Source: Certhia americana
Taxonomy: Eukaryota; Chordata; Aves; Passeriformes; Certhiidae
Reading direction: 5' to 3'
Length of the DNA stretch: 64,000 nt
Assembly (NCBI GenBank): GCA_018697195.1
Contig: CM031878.1
Span: 70,162,030-70,226,029 of the forward strand
Shown: positions 35,001 through 50,000 of the stretch, piece by piece
How the letters are laid out: the number at the start of each line of letters is the position of its first letter
Numbering within the stretch: position 1 is the first letter of the stretch
Translations under genes and position numbers: made by a program
The notes under the pieces: model-generated
The model's input: the letters and a program-made list of their open reading frames with translations, nothing else
Database searches by the model: none
Told to the model about the DNA's origin: nothing

Positions 35001-38000
35001 AAGTGCCAAGCAAGTGCCAGTCAGGACAGCAACCAAAACCAAAATGAGCATTTAGAGTTGTGTCGCAATACGACACGAAATGAACCACACATACACAACA
35101 CCTTTCATCGAGCAAGGCAGAAGAAAAAGAGGAAGTTTATTATAAAACTCCGATTTATATAGGTTACAAATATTGTCCCTTAACTGGTCTAACAGGTGGC
35201 CTCCTCTGAGACCACACTGGTCAATACAAAGGTCCATCAACTCTCACTTCCTTTAGAAAAGGAATTGTAAACAATTGCTGCTTACAGAGATGTGTGTGGG
35301 AACTGACTCCAGGAATTCAAAAACATCAGAAGGCTAGAAAGAAAACATGCAAAGCTGAGGCGACAGAGATGGATGTAAATGTTTTAATCAAAATTATAAT
35401 AAACAGATTGACTGACATGCAAGATAAATATACTGTATATACTTACAAAAAAGTTATGGTTTTAATTAGGACTTTAACCACAACATTGGCATCTGAGTTA
35501 TTCTTTGAAGCCATCTGGCATTTTTGTCCTTTGTTCTATTTCTTCTCCCTGTACTTCTACTTTCAAAATGTCTAAGCTGCATGCTATAATGTCCTGTATG
35601 TGCTTGTGAATCGACATTTACCTACTAATTAATCAGTTATGTTGTGTGTCTTTACATAGACATAATGGGCTCCTATTTTTCCTGGCTCCCTTACTTCTGT
35701 AAGCTAGAAAGCTCAAAGAAATGCTAAGTGAATAAGGGATTGCTCAAAAACTTATAAATTTGTCTCATTAAGATTAGAGCCTTCAATTTCTCTTAACAGT
35801 TATTTAATTTTGATACAGTTCTTCTGATTGATGAATTAGAGAAAAAAAGTTTGAAAGACGCATCTATTACTAGGAAAAACAGCTCATGTTTTTATTTAAT
35901 CGGTAAGCATGCTTTTTAAAAATTCTTGTCAACCCATTCAGATATTTGGGTTTTATTTCTAATTTCATCAGTTTCCCTCAAAGACTCTCTCAAGAGTGTG
36001 ACACGGAGGTGAAATGTTTATGTCATTGAGCTGAAAATCAGTATTTCCCTCTCCTTTTCAAAGATATTTTTGTGGAGGGTTTTTTTTTCTGTGTGTTAAA
36101 CAGAACATCCAGAGAGAGTCTGCTTGTCCTTCTGTGCTTATGTTTGAGGAGTTAATGCTTCATATTTGTCCCTGAGATTTACATCTGAAAATAATTAATC
36201 AACTATCTAATTTTATAAGGCCATATCTGCATGAAGGGTGAATGTGGACAAACTGAGAATAGCATTAGCTTTTTTAAACTATCTCGTACTTATTCTTACA
36301 AAAGCATGCAACACATTTCTCCCACCACATATTTTATTGTAAGGATGAACACGCTTAGTTTCCAGACAAAAACTATGGCACATCAGACAGTAAAATGTGC
36401 AGGTCACCAAACCCTGGTGGCAAGGACAGAGAAGCCAGTCCCTGTCAGCTTCTGGGGGGACAAGATGGGTGCTTCCACAGCCAGCACCTGCCTGAAATGG
36501 ACAGGGGGATGTCGTCCAAGAATCAATAACTACCACCTCTGGTCTGTTCACTGAGGGCAGCAGGCATAGAGGTGAAGCCCATGTCTGTCCAAGGTGTGAT
36601 GTTGGGCAAAGCCCTTGAGTATGTCCTAGTGCTTGTGCAGCTGAGTACAGGAGTAAGATTGAACTAAACTAAACTAAACTAAACTAAAACAAAACAAAAC
36701 AAGAAAACAAAATAAAACAAAATCGAGTAAACAAAAACAGAATAAAATAGAGTAAAAAATAATGTCAATCAGGGAGGCACAGTGTGTCATGACAAGGAGA
36801 GGGAATTTCTATAGGCTCAGCCCAAACAAACCATGCTGGAAGTGGATATTGCTACAGGGCATCCAAAGAGGCAAGATTTCCCTGCTTTCCACAGTGACAG
36901 CAAAGCACTCATATTTCATAAGTTTTGATGCCATAGAACATGGTCACCATTTTCACCTGAAGAGGGTAAAAAGGATAAAGACTGGACGCCAAGACAGCAG
37001 AGGTACTATACCTTGTATTTTGAAGATTACATCAGCCAGCACAGGTGTGTTAAAGAATAGCCTGAGAGAAGTATTATAGAGCCGTTTCATCTGGTGAGAC
37101 TTGCAGTCCTTTACAGTGTTTAGCTGAAACATAATTTTGTAATAAAGCGCTGTCATGCATGGCTGCTCGCAGAACTAAGTATTATGGGACAACACTTATA
37201 TGGGAAAATAAACAACAGCTTCTCACATGTGCATTCCTCTGCAATCACCTTTTATCTTCTAGTTTCCTATTCCCTACAGTGCAGCAGCTCTGAGGGGGAT
37301 TGTCCCCCACAATCACACTTCAGCTCTCTCCTCGGTATCCTTGACGTTTGAGGAAACTCCCCTATCCAGCCCCTACAGGCAGGTTGAGCAGGTTTCTGGA
37401 GTCCAAGCTTTTTCATACATTCCCTGTCCAGACCGAATGCTGCAGCAAAACGAGGTTTGAGGGATCTGGGGTGAGCAGGAGTGGGATACACATCCACCCC
37501 CCAGCAAAATGCTGTGTACAGAGGCAAGACAGCTGAAAGTTCTGGGTTTTTTTACTGCCTTGGAATGGTTTCCACAAAGACAAGGGAGCTCACAGGCTGG
37601 AGCACAGACTCCTCTTGCAATAACCTGGTAGTACCAAGACCCTCCAAAACCCAGTATCTCCAAACCAAAAAGTTGTTTTTCAGTTTTGGCTTTCTTACCT
37701 TAAAAAGCTGCCAAAAGGAACAACATCAAAATCGTGTTGCTAGATTGTGATAAGTAAAATTCAGATGAGCTTGAATTTATAGAAAAAAAATCTTAAATTT
37801 GTAAATTTTTTTGTTTTACTAAGAAAAATCACAATTCCTTCATTTTGGCTGTGAAAGAAAAAGTCTTAAATCAGAAATAAGAGTACCCTGAAGGCATTAA
37901 AAAGCAAAAAAAGAATAAAAGAAAATAAAACAACAGCTCAGGCTCACTATCTTGAGAGTCTTCAGGCTTTCCAAGGCAAAACCTATAAATGTTTTAGATG

Positions 38001-41000
38001 TGGGCACTAAGGGCTGATAAGCCTAAGACAGAGCAGTCAGAAGCTGAAAACAGCTCAGTAACTTTTTGATCTCTACATTGTGTTGTTCCGAGAGAATCTG
38101 GCAGGTTTTCCCATCTAGACCAACAGAAATCATTAGAGCAAGTTCATATCAGGGAACGTACATGCTCTAAGAGCAAATGTCTGTAAAAATGAATTCCATA
38201 TTAAAACTAATTCTACACTGTGACTTTTTATTAACTTTATAATATGATACACATTATATTTTTTGTGTGGTCTTCTACTAAATTAAATATATTGAGTCAC
38301 GAACAGCCTTCTGGATCTACTGTAGAAGCACAACTTTTGTCATATGTTCAGGAACAAGTCTTTCCTGGACAGCCACTATTACATGGGAATTAGCAACTCA
38401 TAATCATATTGCTAGACAATGTTTAAAGCTATGAATATAAGAAATACTTAGAATTAGAATGCCTACTTGTGTGATTTTTACCAATTACATTAATTCTGTC
38501 TGTTACATCAGGATCTCTGTGTATGTGCCTGCAAACAACCCACTGAAAATATTAAAGTTCGGGCTGTGTAAGCCAAAGTGACTTTAAAACAAAGACTGAC
38601 AAGAAAACTTTGCCTACAAAATATTTTCTCATAAATTTAAGTAACTAATGGTAACCCAAGGGAGTTAGATGTACCTTTCCTGGAGTTTTCAGGATGCATT
38701 TAACTTTCTCAAGCACATGTTCTGTTTTATCTGGATCCTTCAACTTCTTTTTTATGTCCTCTTCTAATCGTTCCCACTGGAAAGCACCTATCATAAAACC
38801 AGGGAGAGACAGATTATAAATCAGCAAGGCACAGGCCTCAGCAGGCAGAGGAAAGATGACACCAGCACTAAACACATCCTGCAGAAATGGTAGGGGATTT
38901 GGACACAAATCTTTGCTTTTAGGAAGGGCAAGATGCAATTTTTGCACATTAGATTTCCATGACACTTTTTAGAGTGCAACTAAGTACCAACAGACCAGAG
39001 CATCACACTTGCTTTCACACTCAATCTGATAATTCCTCCCAGTTCAGTCACTACATATTGCAGGTAGAGACTCAGAAAAAAAAATCCTTAATGTTTCAAC
39101 ATTTGTGGAAATTTTTTAGCTTCTGCCCATGCTGCTGGCTGCATTTTTCCATAGGTGTCTGAACTAGAAAAACTTCATGCACAGTTACGTTCTCAGTCCT
39201 CATAGCTAAAACCAGCACGAAGTTTGCAGAAGAATTTCTGTTATTCTTGTTTTTTGCAGTCAAAGACATGACATTCACTGAGGTGCCTCAATAGCTTTCT
39301 TGGAAAAATGAAGAGAGTAAGAACAAAGATAGTTTATCTTCACACACTTTGCTGGAGTAAGTCTCAGAGGCACCATGGGGCCTTGTGATAACTTTCAGTT
39401 CTAACCCACCACGAGAAAGAGACAGAAACAGATCAAACTCAGTGACAAGCAGAACTCAGCACAGCCCTGAAATTGCTCTGCTGTCAAGAGGCTGAATCAG
39501 CACCTACAGCATACAGCATTCTCAGCTCGATTAACTCCCATCTACACCACACTGGTTAAGTGTTTATAACCTCGTGGTCATTATGTCACATCCTGAAAAG
39601 CTGAAAACTCATGATTTGTTCTCTTCTCAGCCTGTACCTTAAGTGCCTTCAGGAGACATGGTCACCTCTCAGAGGCACCAAAAGGCACAATGACTTTTGC
39701 CAATGACCCTCAGGCTGGGAGCTGGGACCTAAAGTAGAACTCTACCTGCAACTGCACATTTCACAACTCCTTGGATGACATAAAGGAAAGAAAAAAAGGA
39801 AAATAAGTGTACACAGGCAGTAGATGGTAACAGATGAAAATGTTTAGACTGGGGGAAAGGAGGATCAGGGGTGAACTTGTCACTCATCAACTGCCTGGAA
39901 GGAGGTTGTAGTCAGGTTGGGGACAGTCTCTTCTCCCAGGTAATAAGTGACAGAGCATGAAGAAACAGCCTCAAATTGCACCAGGGGAAGTTTAGATTCA
40001 TCAGGAAAATTTCTTCACCTAAAGGGTTGTCAAGCACTGGAACAAGATGTCCAGGACAGTTGTGGGGTCACCATCCCCTGAGGCCACACAAAGATGTGGC
40101 ACCTGGGAACATGGTTTAAGTGATGGGCTTGACAGTGATGGGTTAGTGGTTGGACTTGATAATCTTAAAGGTCTTTTCCAACCCAAATAACTAAATTATT
40201 CTATGCATGAAAAATACTGCATTTATCCATCATACTGCTGAAAATCCAGTTTTAATCCCCTATCCTTGTCTCCCATAAATAGGAACAAAAAAATAATCTG
40301 TTCAGGGATTTTTTTCAGTGAAAAACTTCTTCACCTGTTCTTTATGTTTGTCACTATTTTGGAAAGAACTGCCTTTGATGTACAAACTACAACTGAAAGC
40401 TGAAAGATTCTCTGACAGGTAGAAAAATATTTTATAAAGAATAAAAAGGGATTGGCTGCTTCCAGAAAAAAAAACCCAAATTTTTCTGCTGTTGATTTCT
40501 AAGCAACAACTGAAAAGTTAAAAAAATATCAGTGCCTTTTTAATAGCTGACATTATGCACGTGAGATCACAGTCTGTACCTACTGGCAGCAAAACTCATG
40601 CAGCACATCAGAGGTCTCCACACTCCAGCCACTTATCACTGTTTTTCTCTTCAGCTGCACCATACTCTGAATAAAAATGACTTGAGTTTTCTTAAGTAAC
40701 TGTGCTCTTGTCCTTGTGTTTAGAATGTGCAATCATTTACAATATTTTAAAAGCCTAGGATCAGAAATGACTCAAACTCCAAAGTATTTTTTTGGCAAAA
40801 TTTTCAATGTTATTGGTGTTAGCCTATTGACTAATTTAATTTAGGCCCGTTAGATCTGGAATGACAACTAATTCAATTTTTGTTAAATATAGGTGATAGG
40901 TTTTTTTCATTGTGCATAGTAATCACAAGGGATAAAATAGGTGTGGAAACATAGTGGGACATCATCTCACAAGAGCAAAGTCATGTTCTTTAGGGTGATG

Positions 41001-44000
41001 CATGTATTCCTTCATGAGACAAAAGGAAATGAGTAGCAGATCTGTTCCCAGCAGGTACCTGAATAAATGAAGTGGAGGATGTCTGGGAGACAAGAGCAGA
41101 AGACAGAATCCTTCACCACCACCCTGACTGGTGAGACACAGGGTGGGACACCACGGGGGGACAAGGGGAAGGGCTTCCCCACCTCCACCACAAAGAGACT
41201 CTGTGCCAGCTGCACAATGGAGGCATCGTGGGCGTCAGACGGGCTCTTCACCCCGAACAGCAGCATGAAGAGGTGGCTGACAGAGCAGAGGATGATCTTG
41301 TGAGCCTCCACCACCGTGCTGAGGTCCTCGGGGTAGAAGGCCACATCTGCACACTGGCAGCAGCAGAGCAGGTTGTGCAGGTCTGCATTGTAGTGCGAGG
41401 TTTCGCCCTTCAGGATTGGCATCTTTTCTGCAAAAGAAGTCAGGCTGTAAAAATTAGGCAAGTGCTAACTACAGGACAACTGGCCTTATCAGGTCAGTTT
41501 AATTTTTAGAAGAGGTATTTAATAAGAATATTTGTGATATGTTGTTTGAATATCTTGAGTAAAATACTCAAAAAATGAAAATACTTTGTACAGTAAGTTA
41601 AGAAATATTTAGTTTAATAGTAAGTGTCTGTCCCTTCATGGACCATCTATAGAAAGTTACACAATGAAGAAACTTTGATTGTATATTCCAAATCTAAGAG
41701 GTCTGAGTAAATTTTTGGAACATAGAAGAAGAGAGAACTACATTTAGAGGTAACTACTTGTCAGAAATTTTTTCACTAAACAAATGCATCAGATGCTTAG
41801 AAGTCACATAAAGGTGCATACTTCTCTCCCTTGCTTTATCTGCAGCAAACAATAACATTATTTGATGATACTGTAGAATAATCATGCTCTAACAAGTTTA
41901 TTTTGTAATCTGTCTGTTAAGATTTTATGTAGATCTTTTATCAATTTATGTCAATTCATGTATCAATTCATTATTTCATAAGTCCAGCAGAAAACCACTC
42001 CTATAAGTTATATCTAAAATAAACTAGAAATCCATTGCAATGTTATATAGTGACATACAATTCTCCCCAAGTAAATTAGATCATCTAAAAGATGATGCAA
42101 CAAAACCAGAATAGGTGACAACAGATAGCACATCACACAGTAACAATTGTTAGTAAAAGATGTAGTAAAAAATACTAATTGTGCAAAGAAAGTGATACAC
42201 AAAAGGAATTATACTAGAGACCAGATATCAATGAGCACCTGGCTGTTCAAGCTGAGGTGGTTGGACTCGATGGCACTTCTGCATCTTTTTCCTTTTCTTC
42301 ATTTTTTCGGATGACTTCTGATTCAAACTTTGGATCATAAAATATTCCAACTAAGACAAGAAATATTTTCTTTTTTAAACCCTTGTTATTTAATAGCAAC
42401 CTAGACATGAAATTAAGGGGTATAACAGGTTCTGTAAGCAGAGCTAAAGCTCCTGATGCTATTACCAGTAATCCAGGAGAGTCCCAAAGCTTCTTTATGA
42501 GAAGCTATCATATTTAGCTAGAACTAACACAGTTTAAAAGACTATTTATTCAAATGATTTTGTATTTAGTCTTTCTAGAATTGACAGATACAAAGATATT
42601 CAAATTACCAACATCTTCAGGTGCCAATTTTATTTTGGGGAGTGGCCTCATTCAGCTGAGTGTTATCCAGCAAGACAAAAGGACAAGAATACAACTGGAA
42701 AACTTACTGCTCCATGTCATATGGCTAAACTTTCCTAAACTTTCCTACTTAAAACCAGAACAACCTTGGTACTTCTAGTTCAGATAGCATCATAGAATCA
42801 TAGAATGGTTTGGCTTGGAAAGTACCTTGAACACCATGGTGTTCCACTGCCCACAGACACTTTCCACTGGACAAGGTGGCTCCAAGCCCCATCCAACCCT
42901 GCCAAGAACACTGCCAAGGATAGGGTGCTCATGGATTCCCTGACCCTTCTGTTCCAGTGGCTGACCACCCTCACAGTAAAGAATTTCTTTCTAGTATCTA
43001 ATGAATCTTGCATTGGTGGGAGCTTGGCACTTGGTGGAAGGACCCATGGTGTGCCTCTCCTGGCACTCTGAAACTCTCAGATCAGTCATGCACCTCCTGC
43101 AACTTCCACCCTGCTTCCAAAACAGCAGATTCTCGCTCACCACTGCTCCAAAGTATTTCTGTATGTAGAAGTCACTAAGAGTGTGCAGTTCAAGGTAAGT
43201 GGCTCCAAGTTCCTTTGCAACCTGAACTCCTTCAGAGGTTGTAACACAGCTCCTCCTGTCTGAAGTGCACAGAGGACAGGTGCAAGGCACTCCTGGGGTA
43301 AAAAGTGATAGGAAACAAAAACTATTTTGGCCAAATAATGCAGAATTCTTAGATTCCTAAATAACTGCAAAGATATCTTACTTAGAGGAGAACAAAGAGG
43401 GAAAAGAAAACATAGTCATTTTATAGTAAGAAATCTATAATTAGAGAAAAAATCCCAACTTCTTATTAATCAGTTCAAAATACTGGTCACTCTACAAACC
43501 TCTGTATGCATTACATTAGCATTACTTTATTGGCTTTGTTAAGGTGGAAAAGTCCAGCCAGACTTCTGGACACCAGATTTGGCTTTGGCTTGGTACCTTT
43601 GCATTCACAGGTCTTGTACTAGACTGCAGGTGTTATCATCCATGAATGTGACCCTTAAACCTGTTGAATTATTGTGGCCTGTCCATGCAGGAAGCACACA
43701 CAGTAATGAAATAAGAAAATTTCTACTCCAGATCAACCTTTGATAGGTATGTACACACTGCAGGATCTGATTAATTTTCATGTATTTTTCATGTATTTTA
43801 CATGCATTTTTTAAAAAACAAGATAGGTACTTTCAAGATTATGCCATTTAAACGTTCAAAATCTTTCAGCCACACTGGGTCAGCTTTGTTTAATAACAGT
43901 AAAAACCTGCCAGCCATGGATGAGCTTTCAAATGTGCTGTGCATGCTCCACGTTAATGTACTCTTCCTAGACCTATGGATAACGTAATAAAACAGGTTTT

Positions 44001-47000
44001 TCTGGGTTTTTTTAATCATTTGTTTTGGCAGCAACATTTAGGACTACAGAGGATTAAGATCTTAGTAATCTGTATGAGCAAACTGCTGTGTTCACAAATA
44101 CCTCCTAGAAACAAAAGAGTTCTGTGTGTGCAGAACAGTTTGCTCTGACAGGTCCCAGGGTAAACCCAGAGGTCCAGCCTGATGTCTCCCATGGCCACAT
44201 TATTAAGGGAGGAAGACAGAAGAAAATTAAGTGGAAAAGAAAAAAGAACTACTAGAGGAGTCACTCAGTTTGGTGATGTCCTGTTCTTAAATCCAAAGTG
44301 TAAGAAAATGCTGGGGGAAGACAAACAATTTACCAAGACCTTGCCTTTAGAATGGGAGATTTATTACTCCTGGATAAATCAGAGCATAAAAGCTTTTGGT
44401 TATGATCAGGGAACTACTAAATGAAGGAAAATAAATATTTAACTGTTATGGAGCTCTTTAACTGTCCCTAATCTGTCACTGAGCTAAAAGATTTTTAAGT
44501 AGACCTTGGCATCCCATCCACAGAGGATATACTACATATGGATTAATATATCTATGTACATCACAAAATACATGTTTACATCTACACTCATCATGTCTCT
44601 TACTCATTAAAAAGAGAGATGCTCAAAAACACTTGTTTTAGTAAAGTGTCATGAAGTAAAAGACAAGCCAGGGTTGTGTTTTTCATTCATTTCTTTGGGA
44701 AAAGAAAATCCCAGAGAATTTCAAGGCTTTTCCCACCCACTCTGCAGTGTTTTCAGACTGCTGGATATAGTTTTACTCTCATACACTAGACATACTTTAT
44801 ACACAAATGTGTGTTACTTAATCCAAATTACTGGATTTAATCCCTATGTGTGGTGGATCCACAAGAAGAGTCATCGCAGAGGTCAAAGAAGGATAGGCTG
44901 ACTTTCACCACTGGGGTTAATTATGTACAATGTTCTTGCCAGTACATCAGTCTAGAGAGCCAAAATACATGTGCATATTACTGTCATCCTGACAGACTAG
45001 TTGTTTCTGTCAGCAGCTTGGAAAAACAACCAGCTTCTACTGAAATTACACTATACCCAACTTCCAAATGAGATTCTATCTGCTATTACAGGAGGCTGGA
45101 TACATACCGTTTTTTCTTGCACCAATAGCAGAAATTATTACTGGAACTGAGCAGTGATTTAGTGCTTTTTTTACCATTGGCACATATCTGTCCTTTAGTT
45201 CTTGAAATGAAGTCTTGTCATTGACAGAGTATTTAATCACAATTATATCAGCTCCTCCAATGAGCCTGCAGGAAGTGTACCAGTCACTGTCAAATATATC
45301 CTAAAAAAAAAAAAAAATGCTGATCAAGAATTTACGGTCTATAAAGAAAAGGATGAAATATTCTAAAGGCAGAACTTTACGTAAGTGGTTTTTTCTGATT
45401 AGATCTTATTTGAAGACATGCAATAATGAGCAGACTTCCTGCTTTGTAATTTCCTTGTTTGCAGAGCAAGTTGTTTGTTATAATGAATCATAAATATTTC
45501 CCATGAATTCAGGAATTCTGCAAGAAGATTTAAAAATAGGGTTTATCAGGGAATATTCTTTTCAGGAAGATACTTTGCTAGTTTAATTACTTAACTTTAA
45601 AATTGTTTCCTTTAGGAAATAAAAGCACCTTCAGTGTTAGAGGCTTTCAGGAATTCATACAAAAACATTATTAATCACACCATTTTAGGTAAAGGGTTAC
45701 ATAGAACTATCCTATGTACCTATGAACTTTTAAATACAAAATTAATAATTCAGTGTGTTTTTTATCTGCCTCAGAAGAGGTTCCACACAGCTTTACCAGG
45801 TGCTAATGTCTTCAGGATAAGGACTTCAATCACATGCCTAAACTTTCTTTTTTCAACGTCACATTCAGAAATTCATTGCTCTGTGTTGGGGACTTAACCT
45901 CTAGAATTGTTTTATATCCTTTTAATTTACAACTGTCCTGTATCTAAATGTGATATACAGTTATTATTTGTGTATTTGTCATGGAACTGTGTTTCTGCAA
46001 TTTCTGCTTCACCTGCAGGTAGCTCATAAATACTGGGGGAACCCTTGGCTTTGAATGTATGCTGAATTGAAAACTCTTGAGAGAAGTCTGGAACTGGTCC
46101 AGACAACTGAAAAGAACCTCCGATAACCCAAAATACTATTGCCTCTTAGAACATAAAGATTTTTTTTGTTCTTTATGTATTTAAAGGGGGCTTATAAGAA
46201 AGGCAGGGACAAACTCTTTGGCAGGGCCTGTTGTGACAGGACAAGGACAATGATTTTAAAATAAAAAAGAGGGTAGATTAAGGTTGGACATAAGGCAGAC
46301 AATTTTTACACAGTGGGTGGTGAGGCCCTGGCACACTTTGCCCCAAGGCCCCATCCCTGGCAGTGTTCAGGGCCAAGTTGAATGAGGCTCTGAGAAATCT
46401 GGTCTAGTGAAAGTTGCTCTTGCCCATGGCAGGAAAACTAACAATTTGTGCTCCCACCATGGTAGGGAGGTTGGAATGAGATGATCTCTAAGTCTCTTTC
46501 CAACCCAAATAATTCTGTGATTCTGTCGCAGCACTGCATAATACGAGGCAAACCTAGAAGAGCTTAGGGTTTTGAGGAAAGAAAATGAAAATTAGCAGTA
46601 ATGCAAAAAAGCCAATGTGAAAACAGGAATAAATGAGCATGGAAGAAAAGACAAAAGTGCAGAACTCAAAGACTGGTTTGGGGGGGAATCAATGTGAGTT
46701 TTGAAGAGCAAGTCACAGAAATAAGAGCATTACAAATGGGAGCTAAGTACATACAAGAATAGTAACATCAAAAAAAGGCATGGCTTGTGTGTCTTGTCAA
46801 CATAACTATTTTTTACCACTTCAAAGGGGTCATTGTTTGAAATCTGGTGAGGTAGCTGCAATGCTCTTAACTACAAAATGTAGCATGACCTTGATGGAAG
46901 TTAAAGTCTACGAATATTTGCCTAAACTGCATACATCAGCATACATCATTCCCAATGTCTTGATCTTACAAAGAAATGAGTCAGGAAATAAATTATAGTA

Positions 47001-50000
47001 GGCATTCCCATTAATCTCTGTAATAGAAGCTTTTGTTCTGCAATAAGTAAACAATTAACAATTTATCAGGAATAGCTCTCACATGATTTACCGTACTGAC
47101 AAGAGAGGAGGTCAAGTGCACTGCTCTTGATATTTGTTCTTTTGAGATAACTCAGTTAGAGTCTATTATAATCCCAGGCAAAGGAGAGTCTCAATTAGCA
47201 CTCAGTACAATCATTTAGGCCCAGTTAATAATATAACATTTACACATAAATGCACATTTAGCACATTTAGGAGTAGGACTACCAGGTACTGTGCTTCAAG
47301 ACAGCCATCTAGATGGCATTTGGAGAACTTGATCACACTAGCAAGCAAAAATTGAGAATTTTCAAGGGACAGCTTTAGTACACTTTACTTGATGAAGATC
47401 TCAATGGAAAATTTTTAACAATTGTATACATTTACCACAAGAAAGGTTTAAAGGGTAAGTAGAACACAACCAAATAAATAACATGGAATATTTCTCTGTT
47501 CTGTTCTGTTAGCAGACAGAAAGTACATCTGTTCCTTTGTAATTTCCGTCCAATTTCAGGTTCATCTATGAAATTTTTGTAACAGGTACTCCTCATTATG
47601 GTTCTTCCTCCATTTCACAAGTCAGCCATTGCCAAAAGAAAGAAGTATCTGCACAGTTGAGATTATTTTAATATGACCTTAATAATTATAATTATACTTC
47701 TGATGCTGTTCCACTCAAGACATATTAGGAAAAATCTTCATTTTTTCCTTGTACCATGCCTTCATTCTAAGTATCTCATAAGATATGCTTGCCATTAGTA
47801 AATTATATTTCTCAAGATTCAATGTTGAAAATAAAACTTTCAGAGGCATTAAAGATACAATTTTCCTACAAAATCACATGATCCCTGAACACAACAATAC
47901 TTGCTTTGTTAAAAATGATTTATGAATGCCTTTCTGAATGGCAGTGGAATTCCTCACACAAGTGAGTGCCCACACGCTTTCTGAAAGCTGCTCGTAAGTG
48001 TCCCCATGTCCAACCATGGCATAGCCCTGGACTGAGGCAGCAGCAATGCCAACCACTCCTTGTGGGGAAAAAGGTGCCTGGACATTCCATAGGAATGTTC
48101 CCCTGGGATTTCCCCAGGATCCAAAAGAGCTGCACTGGGAACATTGGAGAGTTATCCCTCTCTGTGATCCATTTACAGACCCAGCCTCCACTACCAAACC
48201 TTCACACATACCAAAGCCTTCCCTGCATTTTTTCAAGATTCCTCTGCAATTTCTTTCCTCTGCAGCCAGGCAAATTTTATCGGTGTGTTCTCCATTAACT
48301 TACTAGTCCCCTGAACTTACTCAGAAAAGTAATCTGCAGCACAGATGGAAATATCTCCTTCAGAAATCTCCCTAAACATTCTCCCAGACAAAAAAAAAGG
48401 AAGCTCATATTGGTTGTGTCATCCTATCATAAATGGATTTGATAGTTTTTTTAAACTAGGATATGATCATTTGTTGTAAATAACTACTTCAGGCATTCAA
48501 GCTTAAAAATGAGAAGGGATGACATACTGAAAAATGAAGAGTTATGAGCTGTCATTTTTTTACTGAAGCAGTAATATGTCTAGATTTCTAAAAATAGTAT
48601 ATAAAATCTGAAAGTGGCTCAGATTCCTTTACCTTTGGAGATGATAAGGGCTGGCCAGCCTTGGCAGTACAAGCAGCACAAGAATTCTGATAAAAAAGAA
48701 AAGCCAGGGAACTGTGCTGTGGATGATACCATTGACATAAGAAAGCTCAGTGTTTGAGGGACTACTTCTTTAGGTGCAGTAAATAAAGAAAAAATACAAA
48801 AAGACTCAGGGAATGAGATTGTAAGGGAGAATTGGAAAAAAATCACAGAAGAGCTTCTCAAAATTGTAGTTAGTATTTATAAATTGCAGTTAATATATTT
48901 GTGAACTAGTGAGCTCCATGGAGGTCTCTAGCTTTGTGCAAGGTGCTAAGCAGACACAGTGGAGCATTCACCCCTCTGAATGTATCTAATCTAGCACTAG
49001 GCAATCTCCAAAACCCAGCTGCTCTATTTTCCCCTTTTGCAACATTTCTGTACTTGATGATGTCATTAATTCTTTAGAAATTGAGCAGTTTTTTAAAACA
49101 GGGGAAAGCAAAAAATTCTAGGGGTATTGTTTCCCATGGGGAAAAATAAACCCAAACAAATAAAATAAAAGCCATAAAAATAAAGCTAACAACCAAAACC
49201 AGGTGGCTCTTAGGAGAAAAAGTTAAAAAGGGCAGCAAGACCCCCAGGCCAGGACAGAAACACTCTCAATAACCTTAAGGTATTTGTCCAAGTAAGAGAG
49301 GCGAGAACAAGAGCTACTTCAAGTAGGGAATGCTTACAAAGGACTTTTCATTTTGACATATATATTCCAGCACTGTAGTTAAATGAATCAAAACATGAAT
49401 TACAACTTCTAGGCTATGCTTAATTTTGGACTTGAGGACGATCCAGTTGCCATTAGATATTAAAAATTCTGCCTGCATTTTTTCTTCAGAAGCATAAAAA
49501 AATTCAGAGTAAAGTGGAATTGCAAAATACACACAAGTCAATAAAATGGCATGTCAGTCCTGAAGACTGTCAAATCTAATACAGAGTGTTAATTAAACTA
49601 GTCTTTTCCAAAGCAAGTTGTAAAATTCATCTTGCAAATTACTCCTTATGAGTTCCATACAGAGGTTTTCCCCTCCAAAATTAGAAAAACTGGGACATTT
49701 TTATTCAATGTGCGTTATTATAGAGCATCTTAAGCATGCATTAGCAGCTGATCATCTACTAAAATAACAATATTCAGCAAAGGTGTTAGCACATGTGTTT
49801 TCCCTAGTTCTTTATGTCTTCTCTTATCCTAGGTTTGCATTTCTTGAGAAAACATTTGAAGCCACATGTTTTACAAGGATGTGAGTGCACTGTGCATCTG
49901 TCCCCTGCATACAGCACACAGCTCTGCCACACAGAGCAAGCCAGAGTGGTACACTCAGAGAGTGGCACACAAAGAGCAACCTGTCCTTGGACACTCTGAC

